From: Streptomyces sp. NRRL S-244
GTDB taxonomy: Bacteria; Actinomycetota; Actinomycetes; Streptomycetales; Streptomycetaceae
NCBI RefSeq assembly: GCF_000717915.1
Contig: NZ_JOCX01000023.1
Span: 1-64,000, forward strand
Length of the DNA stretch: 64,000 bases
Direction of reading: 5' to 3'
Shown: in pieces, positions 24,417 through 33,385 of the stretch
Layout of the letters: each line of letters begins with the position of its first letter
Position numbering within the stretch: position 1 is the stretch's first letter
The notes under the pieces: model-generated
What the model was told of the DNA's origin: nothing
Database searches by the model: none
The model's input: the letters and a program-made list of their open reading frames with translations, nothing else
Program-made: the position numbers and the translations under genes

Positions 24417-24875
24417 TCAGAGGCTGTTGAGGGCCTTGATGTACTCGTTCAGGTCACGCGCGTCGGGCAGGCCGTTGACGACGGTCCAGCGCACGACGCC
24501 GTCCTTGTCGATGATGAAGGTGCCGCGGACCGCGCAGCCCTTCTGCTCGTCGAAGACGCCGTACGCGCGGGAGGTCTCGCCGTGCGGCCAGAAGTCCGAG
24601 AGCAGCGGGTAGTCCAGGTTCTCCTGCTCGCCGAAGACGCGCAGGGTCGGCACGGAGTCGTTGGAGACCGCGAGGAGCTGGACGTCGTCGTTCTGGAACC
24701 GCGGCAGCTGGTCGCGCAGCTCGCACAGCTCGCCGGTGCAGACACCGGTGAAGGCGAACGGGTAGAAGAGCAGCACCACGGCCTTCTCGCCGCGGAAGTC
24801 GGAGAGCCGCACGGTGGCGCCGTGGTTGTCCTTGAGCTCGAAGTCCGGGGCCTTGCTGCCGACCTCGATCGCCAT
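24417..24875 (-). CDS. AhpE-type thiol peroxiredoxin
   Basis: 152 residues from ATG 24875; ATG 24884 is an alternative nine bases upstream. The family start MAIEVGSKAPDFELKDNHG is followed by VVLLFYPFAFTGVCTGELCEL with the peroxidatic Cys at residue 46 and a second Cys at 51 (CELR), then the conserved Arg region near GCAVRGTFIIDKDGVVRW. AhpE enzymes are 1-Cys peroxiredoxins reducing alkyl hydroperoxides and peroxynitrite with mycothiol-linked partners in actinobacteria. It lies beside DUF3052 and aceE, as in other Streptomyces. Confidence 0.9.
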   Translation of the reverse strand: MAIEVGSKAPDFELKDNHGATVRLSDFRGEKAVVLLFYPFAFTGVCTGELCELRDQLPRFQNDDVQLLAVSNDSVPTLRVFGEQENLDYPLLSDFWPHGETSRAYGVFDEQKGCAVRGTFIIDKDGVVRWTVVNGLPDARDLNEYIKALNSL

Positions 24876-24956
24876 CTCTCGCATCCCTTCGTTCCTGCAT
24901 CCCTGCATTGGGCTGTTCGGGTGGGTCCAGCCTAGGGGGACAAGGCCCCCGGAACG

Positions 24957-25002
24957 CACGCACCCCGCCGACCGGAACGGATCCGGCGGGCGGGGTGCGT
25001 GT
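24957..25002 (-). terminator. Terminator downstream of DUF3052 gene
   Basis: The arms GCACGCACCCCGCC and GGCGGGGTGCGTGT form a long GC stem about 25 bp past the stop codon of the DUF3052 gene and upstream of the peroxiredoxin start. Confidence 0.7.
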
Positions 25003-25024
25003 CCGCTTGGCTGCGGGGCGCGGC

Positions 25025-25450
25025 TCAGCGCTTGGCCTTGGCGGCCTTCGGCGTCACCAGCTTGGTGGAGGTCCACTCCTTGCCGACGGGCAGGCCCTTG
25101 GCAAGCGAGAGGCCGGCCGTTTCGGCCGCCTCGCTGATGTCGCTGGCCTCGACGTAGCCGTCACGGCCCGTCTTGGGGGTCAGCAGCAGGATCAGTGCGC
25201 CGTCCTCGACCAGCTCGGTCGCATCGACCAGGGCGTCCGTCAGATCGCCGTCTTCGTCGCGGAACCACAACAGCACCGCGTCGGCGACGTCGTCGTAGTC
25301 CTCGTCGGCGAGCTCGCTGACGAGCTTCTCGACGGCGTCACGGAATTCCTGATCGACGTCGTCGTCGTAGCCGATCTCCTGGACCACCTGTTCGGACTGG
25401 AAACCCAGCCGGGCGGCCAGGCTCTCCGCGTGGTCCGCGGTCGCGCTCAC
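25025..25450 (-). CDS. DUF3052 family protein
   Basis: 141 residues. GTG at 25450 is chosen because AGGAGG lies 6 nt upstream and the family starts MSATADHAExLAARLGF, exactly as here. The body, GYDDDVDQEFRDAVEKLVSEL, then ADAVLLWFRDEDGDLTDALVDA and GALILLLTPKTGRDGYVEASDI, matches DUF3052, an acidic actinobacterial protein of unknown function with a basic lysine-rich C-terminus (TPKAAKAKR). It is divergent from aceE, an arrangement conserved in Streptomyces, suggesting shared regulation across the 446-bp interval. Confidence 0.88.
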   Translation of the reverse strand: MSATADHAESLAARLGFQSEQVVQEIGYDDDVDQEFRDAVEKLVSELADEDYDDVADAVLLWFRDEDGDLTDALVDATELVEDGALILLLTPKTGRDGYVEASDISEAAETAGLSLAKGLPVGKEWTSTKLVTPKAAKAKR

Positions 25451-25896
25451 GGGGTGCCTCCTGCTCATGTTCGGTGAATGTCTTCGGCGGCGCGCGTACG
25501 CGCAGCATTGGGCGTAGTCCACACGGGCGCGGCGGATCGCGCAAGTACCCGGCCGCCGAGACCGTCGAAACGGTGACGATTACGGCCGTCTCGCCGCAAC
25601 TTTCAGCCTTCCCGTGTGTACGTCTGGTGATTCATCCCACACCATTCCAGCTCATTCGGCATCATCGGCGACACTGAGCGGCTTTCCTACCTGTTTGAGG
25701 GACGAACGGCCTTACGAACCCGCTGATCGTCTTGGGCGTAGGGTTCGAAGTGGCCGGACCCGCCGCCGACGGCGCCCCGAATCGCCGCGGACTCCAGTGA
25801 TTACCCAGTAGTACAGGTGACGATTCCGACCGAGCGTACGACGATGGGAGGCGGCGAAACCCCATGGCACGACTCCCCTGACAGCGAAGGAACAGC
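25451..25896. promoter_or_regulatory. Divergent promoter region between DUF3052 and aceE
   Basis: 446 bp with no supported gene. It is locally A/T-richer (25570-25720) than the flanks, as expected for promoters. Leader sequence for aceE ends in GGGAGGCGG and then AAGGAAC before the GTG start. I could not identify a specific operator. Confidence 0.55.
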
Positions 25897-28629
25897 GTGG
25901 CTTCCGCATCCGATCGCAATCCGATCATCATTGGCGGCCTGCCGAGCCAGGTCCCGGACTTCGATCCGGAGGAGACGCAGGAGTGGCTCGACTCCCTGGA
26001 CGCAGCCGTCGACGAGCGGGGCCGTGAGCGCGCCCGCTACCTGATGCTGCGGCTGATCGAGCGGGCCCGCGAGAAGCGCGTGGCCGTGCCCGAGATGCGC
26101 AGCACGGACTACGTCAACACGATCGCGACCAAGGACGAGCCGTTCTTCCCCGGCAACGAGGAGATCGAGCGCAAGGTCCTGAACGCCACCCGGTGGAACG
26201 CGGCCGTCATGGTCTCGCGCGCCCAGCGTCCCGGGATCGGCGTCGGCGGCCACATCGCTACGTTCGCGTCCTCCGCCTCCCTCTACGACGTGGGCTTCAA
26301 CCACTTCTTCCGGGGCAAGGACGAGGGCGACGGCGGCGACCAGATCTTCTTCCAGGGCCACGCCTCCCCCGGCATCTACGCGCGCGCCTACCTCCTGGAC
26401 CGGCTCTCCGAGCAGCAGCTCGACGCGTTCCGGCAGGAGAAGTCGAAGGCCCCGTACGGCCTGTCCAGCTACCCGCACCCGCGGCTGATGCCGGACTTCT
26501 GGGAGTTCCCGACCGTCTCGATGGGTCTCGGCCCGCTCGGCGCGATCTACCAGGCCCGGATGAACCGGTACATGGAGGCGCGCGGGATCGCCGACACCTC
26601 GAAGTCACACGTTTGGGCGTATCTCGGCGACGGCGAGATGGACGAGCCGGAGTCGCTCGGCCAGCTGTCGATCGCCGCCCGCGAGGGCCTGGACAACCTG
26701 ACCTTCGTCGTGAACTGCAACCTGCAGCGGCTCGACGGCCCGGTGCGCGGCAACGGCAAGATCATCCAGGAGCTGGAGTCGCAGTTCCGCGGCGCCGGCT
26801 GGAACGTCATCAAGCTGATCTGGGACCGCTCCTGGGACCCGCTGCTGGCGCAGGACCGCGACGGCATCCTCGTCAACAAGATGAACTCGACGCCGGACGG
26901 GCAGTTCCAGACGTACGCGACCGAGACCGGCGCGTACATCCGCGACCACTTCTTCGGCGACGACCAGCGGCTGCGGGCGATGGTCGAGAACATGAGCGAC
27001 CAGCAGCTGCTGCACCTGGGCCGCGGCGGCCACGACCACAAGAAGATCTACGCGGCGTACGCGGCGGCCAAGGCCCACAAGGGCCAGCCGACGGTGATCC
27101 TGGCGCAGACGGTCAAGGGCTGGACGCTCGGCCCGAACTTCGAGGGCCGCAACGCGACGCACCAGATGAAGAAGCTGACGGTCGACGACCTCAAGCGCTT
27201 CCGCGACCGTCTGCACATCCCCATCACGGACGCGCAGCTGGAGGACGGCGCCCCGCCGTACTACCACCCGGGCAAGGGCTCGCCGGAGATCCAGTACATG
27301 CACGACCGGCGCAGCTCGCTGGGCGGCTACGTGCCGACCCGCGTGGTGCGCGCGAAGCCGCTGCAGCTGCCGGACGACAAGACGTACGCGGCGGCCAAGA
27401 AGGGCTCGGGCCAGCAGTCGATCGCCACGACGATGGCGTTCGTGCGCATCCTGAAGGACCTGATGCGGGACAAGGAGATCGGCAGGCGGTTCGTGCTGAT
27501 CGCCCCGGACGAGTACCGCACGTTCGGCATGGACGCGTTCTTCCCGAGCGCCAAGATCTACAACCCGCTGGGCCAGCAGTACGAGGCGGTCGACCGCGAC
27601 CTGCTGCTCGCGTACAAGGAGTCCCCGACGGGCCAGATGCTGCACGACGGCATCTCGGAGGCGGGCTGCACGGCCTCGCTGATCGCGGCGGGTTCGGCGT
27701 ACGCGACGCACGGCGAGCCGCTGATCCCGGTCTACGTCTTCTACTCGATGTTCGGTTTCCAGCGCACGGGTGACCAGTTCTGGCAGATGGCCGACCAGTT
27801 GGCGCGCGGTTTCGTCCTGGGTGCGACCGCCGGCCGGACCACCCTGACGGGTGAGGGCCTCCAGCACGCCGACGGTCACTCCCAGCTGCTGGCGTCGACC
27901 AACCCGGGCTGTGTGGCGTACGACCCGGCGTACGGGTACGAGATCGCGCACATCGTCCAGGACGGCCTGCGCCGCATGTACGGGCCCGAGGCCGAGGACG
28001 TCTTCTACTACCTGACCGTCTACAACGAGCCGATCCAGCACCCGGCCGAGCCGGCCGGCGTGGACGTGGACGGCATCCTCAAGGGCATCCACCGGGTGTC
28101 CGCGGGCTCGGAGGGCTCCATCGGGGCGCAGATCATGGCCTCGGGCGTGGCGGTGCCGTGGGCGCTGGAGGCCCAGCGGATCCTGGCCGCGGAGTGGAAC
28201 GTCCGGGCGGACGTCTGGTCGGCGACCTCCTGGAACGAGCTGCGCCGCGAGGCCGTCGAGGTGGAGGAGCACAACCTGCTCCACCCGGAGGAGGAGCAGC
28301 GCGTCCCGTACGTGACGCGGAAGCTGTCGGGCGGCGAGGGGCCGTTCGTGGCGGTGTCGGACTGGATGCGGTCCGTGCCGGACCAGATCTCGCGGTGGGT
28401 GCCCGGCGCGTACACCTCGCTGGGTGCGGACGGCTTCGGCTTCGCGGACACGCGCGGTGCGGCCCGGCGCTTCTTCCACATCGACGCGCAGTCGGTGGTG
28501 CTGGCGGTGCTGACCGAGCTGGCCAAGGAGGGCAAGATCGACCGTTCCGCGCTGAAGCAGGCGGTGGACCGGTACCGGCTGCTGGACGTCTCGGCGGCCG
28601 ACCCGGGCGCGGCGGGCGGCGACGCGTAG
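25897..28629 (+). CDS. aceE: Pyruvate dehydrogenase E1 component, homodimeric type
   Basis: 910 residues, the usual length of AceE. It decarboxylates pyruvate with thiamine diphosphate and transfers the acetyl group to lipoyl-E2, feeding acetyl-CoA to the TCA cycle and to the fatty-acid genes nearby. Visible landmarks: [20 protein letters not shown] and [19 protein letters not shown] near the N-terminus, the ThDP/Mg motif [15 protein letters not shown] ending in VVNCNLQ, and the transketolase-like second half with [17 protein letters not shown] and [20 protein letters not shown] start at 25897 with AAGGAA upstream. It is monocistronic: a strong terminator follows, and no E2 or E3 gene is adjacent, as is normal for this E1 type. 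Confidence 0.97.
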   Translation: MASASDRNPIIIGGLPSQVPDFDPEETQEWLDSLDAAVDERGRERARYLMLRLIERAREKRVAVPEMRSTDYVNTIATKDEPFFPGNEEIERKVLNATRWNAAVMVSRAQRPGIGVGGHIATFASSASLYDVGFNHFFRGKDEGDGGDQIFFQGHASPGIYARAYLLDRLSEQQLDAFRQEKSKAPYGLSSYPHPRLMPDFWEFPTVSMGLGPLGAIYQARMNRYMEARGIADTSKSHVWAYLGDGEMDEPESLGQLSIAAREGLDNLTFVVNCNLQRLDGPVRGNGKIIQELESQFRGAGWNVIKLIWDRSWDPLLAQDRDGILVNKMNSTPDGQFQTYATETGAYIRDHFFGDDQRLRAMVENMSDQQLLHLGRGGHDHKKIYAAYAAAKAHKGQPTVILAQTVKGWTLGPNFEGRNATHQMKKLTVDDLKRFRDRLHIPITDAQLEDGAPPYYHPGKGSPEIQYMHDRRSSLGGYVPTRVVRAKPLQLPDDKTYAAAKKGSGQQSIATTMAFVRILKDLMRDKEIGRRFVLIAPDEYRTFGMDAFFPSAKIYNPLGQQYEAVDRDLLLAYKESPTGQMLHDGISEAGCTASLIAAGSAYATHGEPLIPVYVFYSMFGFQRTGDQFWQMADQLARGFVLGATAGRTTLTGEGLQHADGHSQLLASTNPGCVAYDPAYGYEIAHIVQDGLRRMYGPEAEDVFYYLTVYNEPIQHPAEPAGVDVDGILKGIHRVSAGSEGSIGAQIMASGVAVPWALEAQRILAAEWNVRADVWSATSWNELRREAVEVEEHNLLHPEEEQRVPYVTRKLSGGEGPFVAVSDWMRSVPDQISRWVPGAYTSLGADGFGFADTRGAARRFFHIDAQSVVLAVLTELAKEGKIDRSALKQAVDRYRLLDVSAADPGAAGGDA

Positions 28630-28650
28630 CCTCCGCGGACAGGTGTCAGG

Positions 28651-28679
28651 GCGGGTCCCCGGCAGTGCCGGGGGCCCGC
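28651..28679 (+). terminator. aceE terminator
   Basis: Thirteen-base-pair stem GCGGGTCCCCGGC with a 3-nt loop and its complement (one T-G pair), followed by a short pyrimidine-rich TCGCTTT, 22 bp after the aceE stop. Confidence 0.85.
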
Positions 28680-28701
28680 TTCGCTTTACCAGTTCCTTAC
28701 G

Positions 28702-29574
28702 ATGCTCCGTATGAAGGAACCCTCCCGCCAGCTGCGGTGGGAGCGGCGGAGCCAGACCCCGCTGCTCGTGCTCGCCGCGGCCTTCACCGTCGCCTACGCC
28801 GTGCCGATCGTCGTGCCCGACGCGGACGCGGACGTGCACCGGGCGTGCGCGGTCACCGAGTGGGTGGTGTGGGGGGCCTTCGCCGCCGATTACCTGATGC
28901 GGCTGGGCCTGTCGACGGCCAAGAAGGCGTTCGTCCGGACCCACTGGCTGGACCTGGGCGCGGTGCTGCTGCCGATGCTCCAGCCGCTGCGGCTGCTGCG
29001 GCTGGTGTCCACGCTGCTGCTGGTGGGCCGGCGGGCGCGGATGGCCCCGCAGATCCGGCTGACCACGTACGTGGCGGGGGCGGTGGTCGGGCTGCTGATG
29101 TTCGGCTCGCTCGCCGTGCTGAGCGTGGAGCGGGACGCCCCGAACGGCAACATCAAGAACCTGGGCGACGCCGTGTGGTGGAGCTTCACCACGATGACGA
29201 CCGTCGGGTACGGGGACCACTCCCCCACCACCGGGCTCGGCCGGGTCCTCGCGGTGGGGCTGATGCTGTCGGGGATCGCGCTGCTGGGTGTGGTGACGGC
29301 CAACATCGCGGCCTGGTTCATCTCCCGGTTCGAACGCGACGACCGGGTGGAGCGGGCGCAGACCGCCGCGATCGCGGAGCTGGCCGCGGAGGTACGGGCG
29401 CTGCGCGCCGAGATCGGGCGCCTCGGCGCGGCGGCCGCCCCGGGCCCGGGGGCCGCTGCGGGTGCCGCGGCCGCCCAGGGTGCCGCGGCCGCTCCGGGCG
29501 CGGGGGCCGACGTACCGGCCCGGGTGCCCGAAGCGGCCCCGGCTGCGGACGCCGCTACCGCTCCCACACCTTGA
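28702..29574 (+). CDS. Potassium channel family protein (2TM-type pore, VGIC-like)
   Basis: 290 residues. Four N-terminal membrane segments form a reduced voltage-sensor-like unit with an Arg-rich segment (LRLLRLVSTLLLVGRRARM). The pore loop SFTTMTTVGYGDHSPTT carries the K+ selectivity filter TVGYGD at about residues 169-174, followed by the inner helix VGLMLSGIALLGVVTANIAAW. The C-terminal tail has a short coiled coil (AQTAAIAELAAEVRALRAEIGRL) and an Ala/Pro/Gly-rich disordered end. No RCK/TrkA-N domain is present. The start may be the Met three codons later. Likely role: potassium flux and membrane potential. Confidence 0.88.
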   Translation: MLRMKEPSRQLRWERRSQTPLLVLAAAFTVAYAVPIVVPDADADVHRACAVTEWVVWGAFAADYLMRLGLSTAKKAFVRTHWLDLGAVLLPMLQPLRLLRLVSTLLLVGRRARMAPQIRLTTYVAGAVVGLLMFGSLAVLSVERDAPNGNIKNLGDAVWWSFTTMTTVGYGDHSPTTGLGRVLAVGLMLSGIALLGVVTANIAAWFISRFERDDRVERAQTAAIAELAAEVRALRAEIGRLGAAAAPGPGAAAGAAAAQGAAAAPGAGADVPARVPEAAPAADAATAPTP

Positions 29575-29956
29575 AGGCCCTGACCAGGTAGGGGGATTCG
29601 GGCAGCCAGACCCCGTCGCCGGGATACGTCTGGAACTCGCCGGTCTCCGCGCACTCGGCCGACTGGTAGGTGGTCACCGGCCGCCCGGTGCCGTTGACCA
29701 GCGACTGGGCGCTGGTCCCGGCGGGCAGCGCCGTACAGCTGTTGATGTCCAGGGTGCTCAGCTCGTGGGTGTGGCGGGTTCCCTTGAACTGCGGCTTCGC
29801 CCACAGGCACAGCTGCCCGGTGGCGCAGGCGGGGGCCTTGCCCGGCGGCGGGCCGGCGGCGTGTGCGGCGCTGGCCGTACTCGGGATGAGCGCGGCCAGG
29901 GCCAGGACGGTCGCGGCCAGGACGGTGGTGGACCGTGCGGGTGAACTCGTACGCAT
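29555..29956 (-). CDS. Secreted peptidase inhibitor family I36-like protein
   Basis: 133 residues with a signal peptide (1-33, ending SAAHA-A). The mature part has four cysteines and the beta/gamma-crystallin-like motif CATGQLCLWAKPQFKGTRHTHEL, then CTALPAGTSAQSLVNGTGRPV and CAETGEFQTYPGDGVWLP near the end. This is the pattern of the Streptomyces metalloproteinase inhibitor (I36) family and its relatives. Likely extracellular. The stop lies 20 bp inside the 3' end of the channel gene on the opposite strand, so the two are convergent and overlap. It diverges from the TetR gene. Confidence 0.8.
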   Translation of the reverse strand: MRTSSPARSTTVLAATVLALAALIPSTASAAHAAGPPPGKAPACATGQLCLWAKPQFKGTRHTHELSTLDINSCTALPAGTSAQSLVNGTGRPVTTYQSAECAETGEFQTYPGDGVWLPESPYLVRAFKVWER

Positions 29957-30367
29957 GACGGGTCAACTCCTTGTGGACGACGGCACCCCGGACCGCTTCC
30001 GGAGCGCCTCGGACACCACGCTGACCTGCGAGGACGGTCGGGCGGAAGGGGCCGGGGGCCGGTCCACCCGGATAGGCGACGGCCCCGCCGGAACCGCCCG
30101 GCGGGGCTGTCGTACGTCCGCGGTTGACGCCCGCGCGAGGGCGTCGGGGCGGGTGCGGGCGGCTCGGCCCGCCCCCGGCCGTCCCCGAACGGGTTGCCTG
30201 CGGGGCGTCGCCGACGACGACCTCGGTGGCGCCGGCCAGGAGCGACGGCGGCCGACACTTCACCAACGGCTCAGCGAGACAGTGGCTGTCAGGTCGGTCA
30301 CAGGTACCCTGACCGCTCACTCAGCGTCAGCGTCGGCAGGCGGAGCCTGCGGAAAGGACACCCCTCG
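29957..30367. promoter_or_regulatory. Divergent intergenic region with hairpin
   Basis: 411 bp between the inhibitor (minus) and TetR (plus) starts, with no supported gene. It holds a strong 30077-30112 hairpin (arms CGAC-GGCCCCGCCGG and CCGGCGGGGC-TGTCG) and, near the TetR start, a palindrome listed separately. The hairpin position could insulate the two promoters. Confidence 0.55.
30295..30315. promoter_or_regulatory. Candidate TetR operator
   Basis: Inverted repeat CGGTCA-N9-TGACCG centred 63 bp before the TetR start; the 9-nt spacer contains GGTACC. Arm length, spacing and position fit autoregulation by the TetR protein. Inference only. Confidence 0.5.
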
Positions 30368-31021
30368 GTGATGACCGACGAGCGGCCGGCGCCGGTACCG
30401 GCGCCCGGACTGCGCGAACGCAAGAAGCGGCGCACCCGGGACGCGCTGCTGCGCGCCGCCCTCCTCCTCTTCGTCGCGCAGGGGTACGAGCGCACCACCG
30501 TCGACGAGATCACCGACGCCGTGGACGTCTCCCAGCGCACCTTCTTCCGGTACTTCGCCAACAAGGAGGAGGTCGCCTTCGCCGTCCAGGACCTCGTCGA
30601 GTCGCACTTCGTCGCCGCGCTGACCGCCCGGCCCCCCGCCGAGGGCCCGCTCGAAGCCCTGCGCGGCGCGCTGCTCCGTGCCTGGGACACCCTGGAGGAG
30701 GCCCTGTCCGACGTGGTGCCGGTCGACCTCTACATGCGTACGTACCAGCTCATCGAGTCGACGCCGGCGCTGCTCGCCGTGCACCTGCGCCGCTCGACCG
30801 AGCTGGAGGAGCGCATCGCCCGGCTGATCGCCGAGCGCGAGGACCTGGACGTGGACGCGGATCCGCGGCCCCGGGTGGCGGTCGCCGCCTTCTCCGGGGT
30901 GATGAGGGTCACCGGGCGGCTGTGGGGGCAGGGCGAGGACGCCAGCGTGGCCTCGATCCGGCGGATGACCGAGGCCTGCCTTGACCAGATCGGCCCGGCG
31001 CTGGCCGCGGAGTGGCGCTGA
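30368..31021 (+). CDS. TetR family transcriptional regulator
   Basis: About 217 residues. The helix-turn-helix is at the N-terminus: RERKKRRTRDALLRAALLLF, then GYERTTVDEITDAVDVSQRTFFRYFANKEE, the standard TetR DNA-binding pattern. The rest is the helical ligand-binding domain (FVAALTARPPAEGPLEALR, then MRTYQLIESTPALL). GTG 30368 is preferred because AAAGGA lies 9 nt upstream; ATG 30371 is the next codon. No obvious target is divergent other than the protease inhibitor, and a candidate operator precedes the gene, so autoregulation is likely. The ligand is unknown. Confidence 0.88.
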   Translation: MMTDERPAPVPAPGLRERKKRRTRDALLRAALLLFVAQGYERTTVDEITDAVDVSQRTFFRYFANKEEVAFAVQDLVESHFVAALTARPPAEGPLEALRGALLRAWDTLEEALSDVVPVDLYMRTYQLIESTPALLAVHLRRSTELEERIARLIAEREDLDVDADPRPRVAVAAFSGVMRVTGRLWGQGEDASVASIRRMTEACLDQIGPALAAEWR

Positions 31022-31105
31022 ACACCCGTACGGGCTCGCACCGTCGGCCGTGAACCCGGTCACCCTGGGCGCCGTGGCCGGATCCGGTCTCCTACGCTGG
31101 TCCCA

Positions 31106-32341
31106 GTGAACCTGCCCGGCCTCGCCCACTCCACCGCCGTCGGCGCCGACCCGCGCCCCGCCGCCCTGCGCACCCTGCTCGCGCTCGCGGTGGTCTTCAT
31201 CATGCTGGCGACCACCGGCTGGACCGCGGTGCACCGCCCCGACGCGGGCACCACCCTGCGGACCGCCGCCCTCGCCTCCTGGGCCTCGGCCCGGATCGAC
31301 GGCCGCCCGGTGCCGCCCGCCGACGCCCCCGTACGGACGGTGGCCCGGTTCTTCGCCGGCCTCGACGGGTCCCAGCGGGCCCGGCTGGCCGAGGGGTACC
31401 CCCTGGTCGTCGGCAACCTCGACGGGGTGCCCGCCGCACTGCGCTACCGGGCCAATCTGCGCGGCCTGGAGCTGGCCGAGCGGGCGGAGGAGGCCCGCAG
31501 CCGGGACGTCAGCCTGACCCCGGCCGACCGCACCGCGGCCGGCCGGCGCTCCCACCGCTTCGAGTCCCTGGCCGAGCCGGGCCGGCAGATCCTCGCCTTC
31601 GACCCGACCGGCGGCGGCCGTGTCGCCGAGGTGTTCGGCGATCTCGACCGGGCGGACCGGATCTCGGTGGTCGTCCCCGGCGTCGACACCGACGTGCTCA
31701 CCTTCGAGCGCACCCAGCGCCGCCTCACCGCGCCCGTCGGCATGGCCCGGTCGCTGTACGAGGCCCAGCGCGCGCAGGCTCCCGGCAGCCGGACCGCGGT
31801 CATCGCCTGGGCGGGCTACACCGCGCCGACCGGGGTCGGCATGGACGCGGCCACCGGCCGGATGGCGGTGGACGGAGCCGTACGGCTGGAGTCCCTGGCG
31901 GCGGCGCTGCCCGGGGACGCGAGCGTGGCGCTGTTCTGCCACAGCTACGGCTCGGTGGTGTGCGGGGTCGCCGCGCACGCGCTGCCGGCGTCGGTGACGG
32001 ACGTGGTGGTGGCGGGCAGCCCGGGGATGCGCGCGGGGTCGGTGGCCGACCTGCACACCTCGGCCCGGGTGTGGGCCACGCGGGACTCCGGGGACTGGAT
32101 CGCGGACGTACCGCACCTGGAGGTCGGCGGGGTCGGCCACGGGGCGGACCCGGTGTCGCCGGAGTTCGGATCGCGGGTGCTGTCCGCGGCCGGGGCGAAG
32201 CTCCACACCGGCTATTTCGAGCCAGGCACCGGTTCCCTGGACAACTTCGCCAAAATCGGAACCGGCGCGTTCGATTCCATCACGTGCGCGACCGGCGACG
32301 ATGCGTGCCGGCGTGGAATTTCCGGGACAGACGGGGACTGA
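31106..32341 (+). CDS. Alpha/beta hydrolase (DUF1023-type), membrane-anchored
   Basis: 411 residues from GTG 31106. A transmembrane/signal-anchor helix (ALRTLLALAVVFIMLATTGWTAV) precedes a linker and the DUF1023-like alpha/beta hydrolase domain. The domain has SVVVPGVDTDVLTFE, TAVIAWAGYTAP, then the nucleophile elbow SVALFCHSYGSVVCG (CHSYGS, Ser), an acidic region GSPGMRAGS, and a His-containing C-terminal segment VGHGADPVSPEFGS. The substrate is unknown. Two C-terminal cysteines (TCATGDDACRRG) suggest an extracellular disulfide. It lies between the TetR gene and the DUF4429 gene on the same strand. Confidence 0.82.
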   Translation: MNLPGLAHSTAVGADPRPAALRTLLALAVVFIMLATTGWTAVHRPDAGTTLRTAALASWASARIDGRPVPPADAPVRTVARFFAGLDGSQRARLAEGYPLVVGNLDGVPAALRYRANLRGLELAERAEEARSRDVSLTPADRTAAGRRSHRFESLAEPGRQILAFDPTGGGRVAEVFGDLDRADRISVVVPGVDTDVLTFERTQRRLTAPVGMARSLYEAQRAQAPGSRTAVIAWAGYTAPTGVGMDAATGRMAVDGAVRLESLAAALPGDASVALFCHSYGSVVCGVAAHALPASVTDVVVAGSPGMRAGSVADLHTSARVWATRDSGDWIADVPHLEVGGVGHGADPVSPEFGSRVLSAAGAKLHTGYFEPGTGSLDNFAKIGTGAFDSITCATGDDACRRGISGTDGD

Positions 32342-32417
32342 CACGCGTAGAGCCCTGGAAAACGGGCTTCGCACCGAGGGGGGACGCACGGGGGTGCGTC
32401 CCTTTACCATGTGCCGC

Positions 32418-33269
32418 ATGGGTGACGTACTGGCCGGAAATCATGCCGTCTGGGAGTTCGACTCGGACTCGGTGCTCATCCGCTTCGCACGGGGGATACG
32501 AACGCCGAGGACTCCGAGACTCCTGCACGCCCTCGGGGAGCGGCGCATCCCCTTCGAGGCGTTGGCGGGGGTGACCGTGAGCGCGACCGGATCCGGGGGG
32601 AGACGGGACGCGGTGGTCCTGCGTGCCGTGCCGCGGACGGGCGCGGATCCGCTGGTGGAGGCCGCCGCCGGGCAGTTGCGGGAGGTCTGCGATCCGTACC
32701 GGCTGGTGCTGCCGGGCGACCGGGCCGGGCAGGCCGCCGAGTTCGCGGACGCCGTACGGGCCCGGCTGGGCCCGGAGGCCGCCGAGCCGGCGGAGCGCTT
32801 CCTGGTCCAGGTGCCGCAGCCGCCGCTGCAGCTGAAGGCGTACGACGCGCGGCTCGGCTTCGACGGCTCGGCGGTCACCTTCCAGTGGTCGCGCACGGGG
32901 GCAACGAGCGCCAAGTGGAAGGCGGGCGACCAGCGTTACCCGCTGACCGCGCTGACCGGCGTCGAGTGGAGCTCCCCGGAGCGGCCGGGCGGCCACCTGC
33001 GGCTGCTGCTGCGGGACGCGGCGGGCGACCCGCGGCCCGACCACGACCTGGCGGCCGCGGTCTTCGCCGTCGGGTACGGGTCGGTGCACGAGTCGCTGCC
33101 GTTCGCGGCGGCCGTCCTCGCCGCCCTGCGCGGCCGCGCCCCGGTGGCCTCGGTCCCGGCGGCCCGTACGGACGAACGCCTGCACCACCTGAGCGAGTTG
33201 TACAGCGCGGGCCTGCTGACGGACGCCGAGTACGCGGCGCTGCGCGACCGCTTCGCCGCCGAAGCCTGA
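32418..33269 (+). CDS. DUF4429 domain protein with C-terminal SHOCT-like motif
   Basis: 283 residues from ATG 32418 (ATG 32409 is an alternative). Two DUF4429 repeats: the first begins VLAGNHAVWEFDSDSVLIRF, the second LQLKAYDARLGFDGSAVTFQW, each a PH-like beta domain (GRRIPFEALAGVTVS; QRYPLTALTGVEWSS). The C-terminus has a SHOCT-type motif HHLSELYSAGLLTDAEYAALRDRFAAE, which often links proteins to membranes or partners. This family is actinobacterial and uncharacterised. A strong bidirectional terminator separates it from the convergent aldo/keto reductase. Confidence 0.86.
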   Translation: MGDVLAGNHAVWEFDSDSVLIRFARGIRTPRTPRLLHALGERRIPFEALAGVTVSATGSGGRRDAVVLRAVPRTGADPLVEAAAGQLREVCDPYRLVLPGDRAGQAAEFADAVRARLGPEAAEPAERFLVQVPQPPLQLKAYDARLGFDGSAVTFQWSRTGATSAKWKAGDQRYPLTALTGVEWSSPERPGGHLRLLLRDAAGDPRPDHDLAAAVFAVGYGSVHESLPFAAAVLAALRGRAPVASVPAARTDERLHHLSELYSAGLLTDAEYAALRDRFAAEA

Positions 33270-33324
33270 CGCACGGCTGGCCGACCTGCGATCCGCCGAC
33301 CCGCGACGGACCGGCCGAGGCCCT

Positions 33325-33364
33325 CCGCGGCCGCCGGCGGGAGGCCCCCCGCCGGCGGCCGCGG
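33325..33364. terminator. Bidirectional terminator, perfect 17-bp stem
   Basis: Arms CCGCGGCCGCCGGCGGG and complement flank a 6-nt loop, midway between the stops of the convergent DUF4429 and aldo/keto reductase genes. It would serve both transcripts. Confidence 0.85.
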
Positions 33365-33385
33365 GCCGGACCCGGGACGACCGGT

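Noticed and set aside
26605..29220. An 871-codon open frame antisense to aceE
   Set aside because: aceE is unmistakable in sequence, and the antisense frame encodes a Val/Arg/His-rich peptide without domains. It is a codon-bias shadow.
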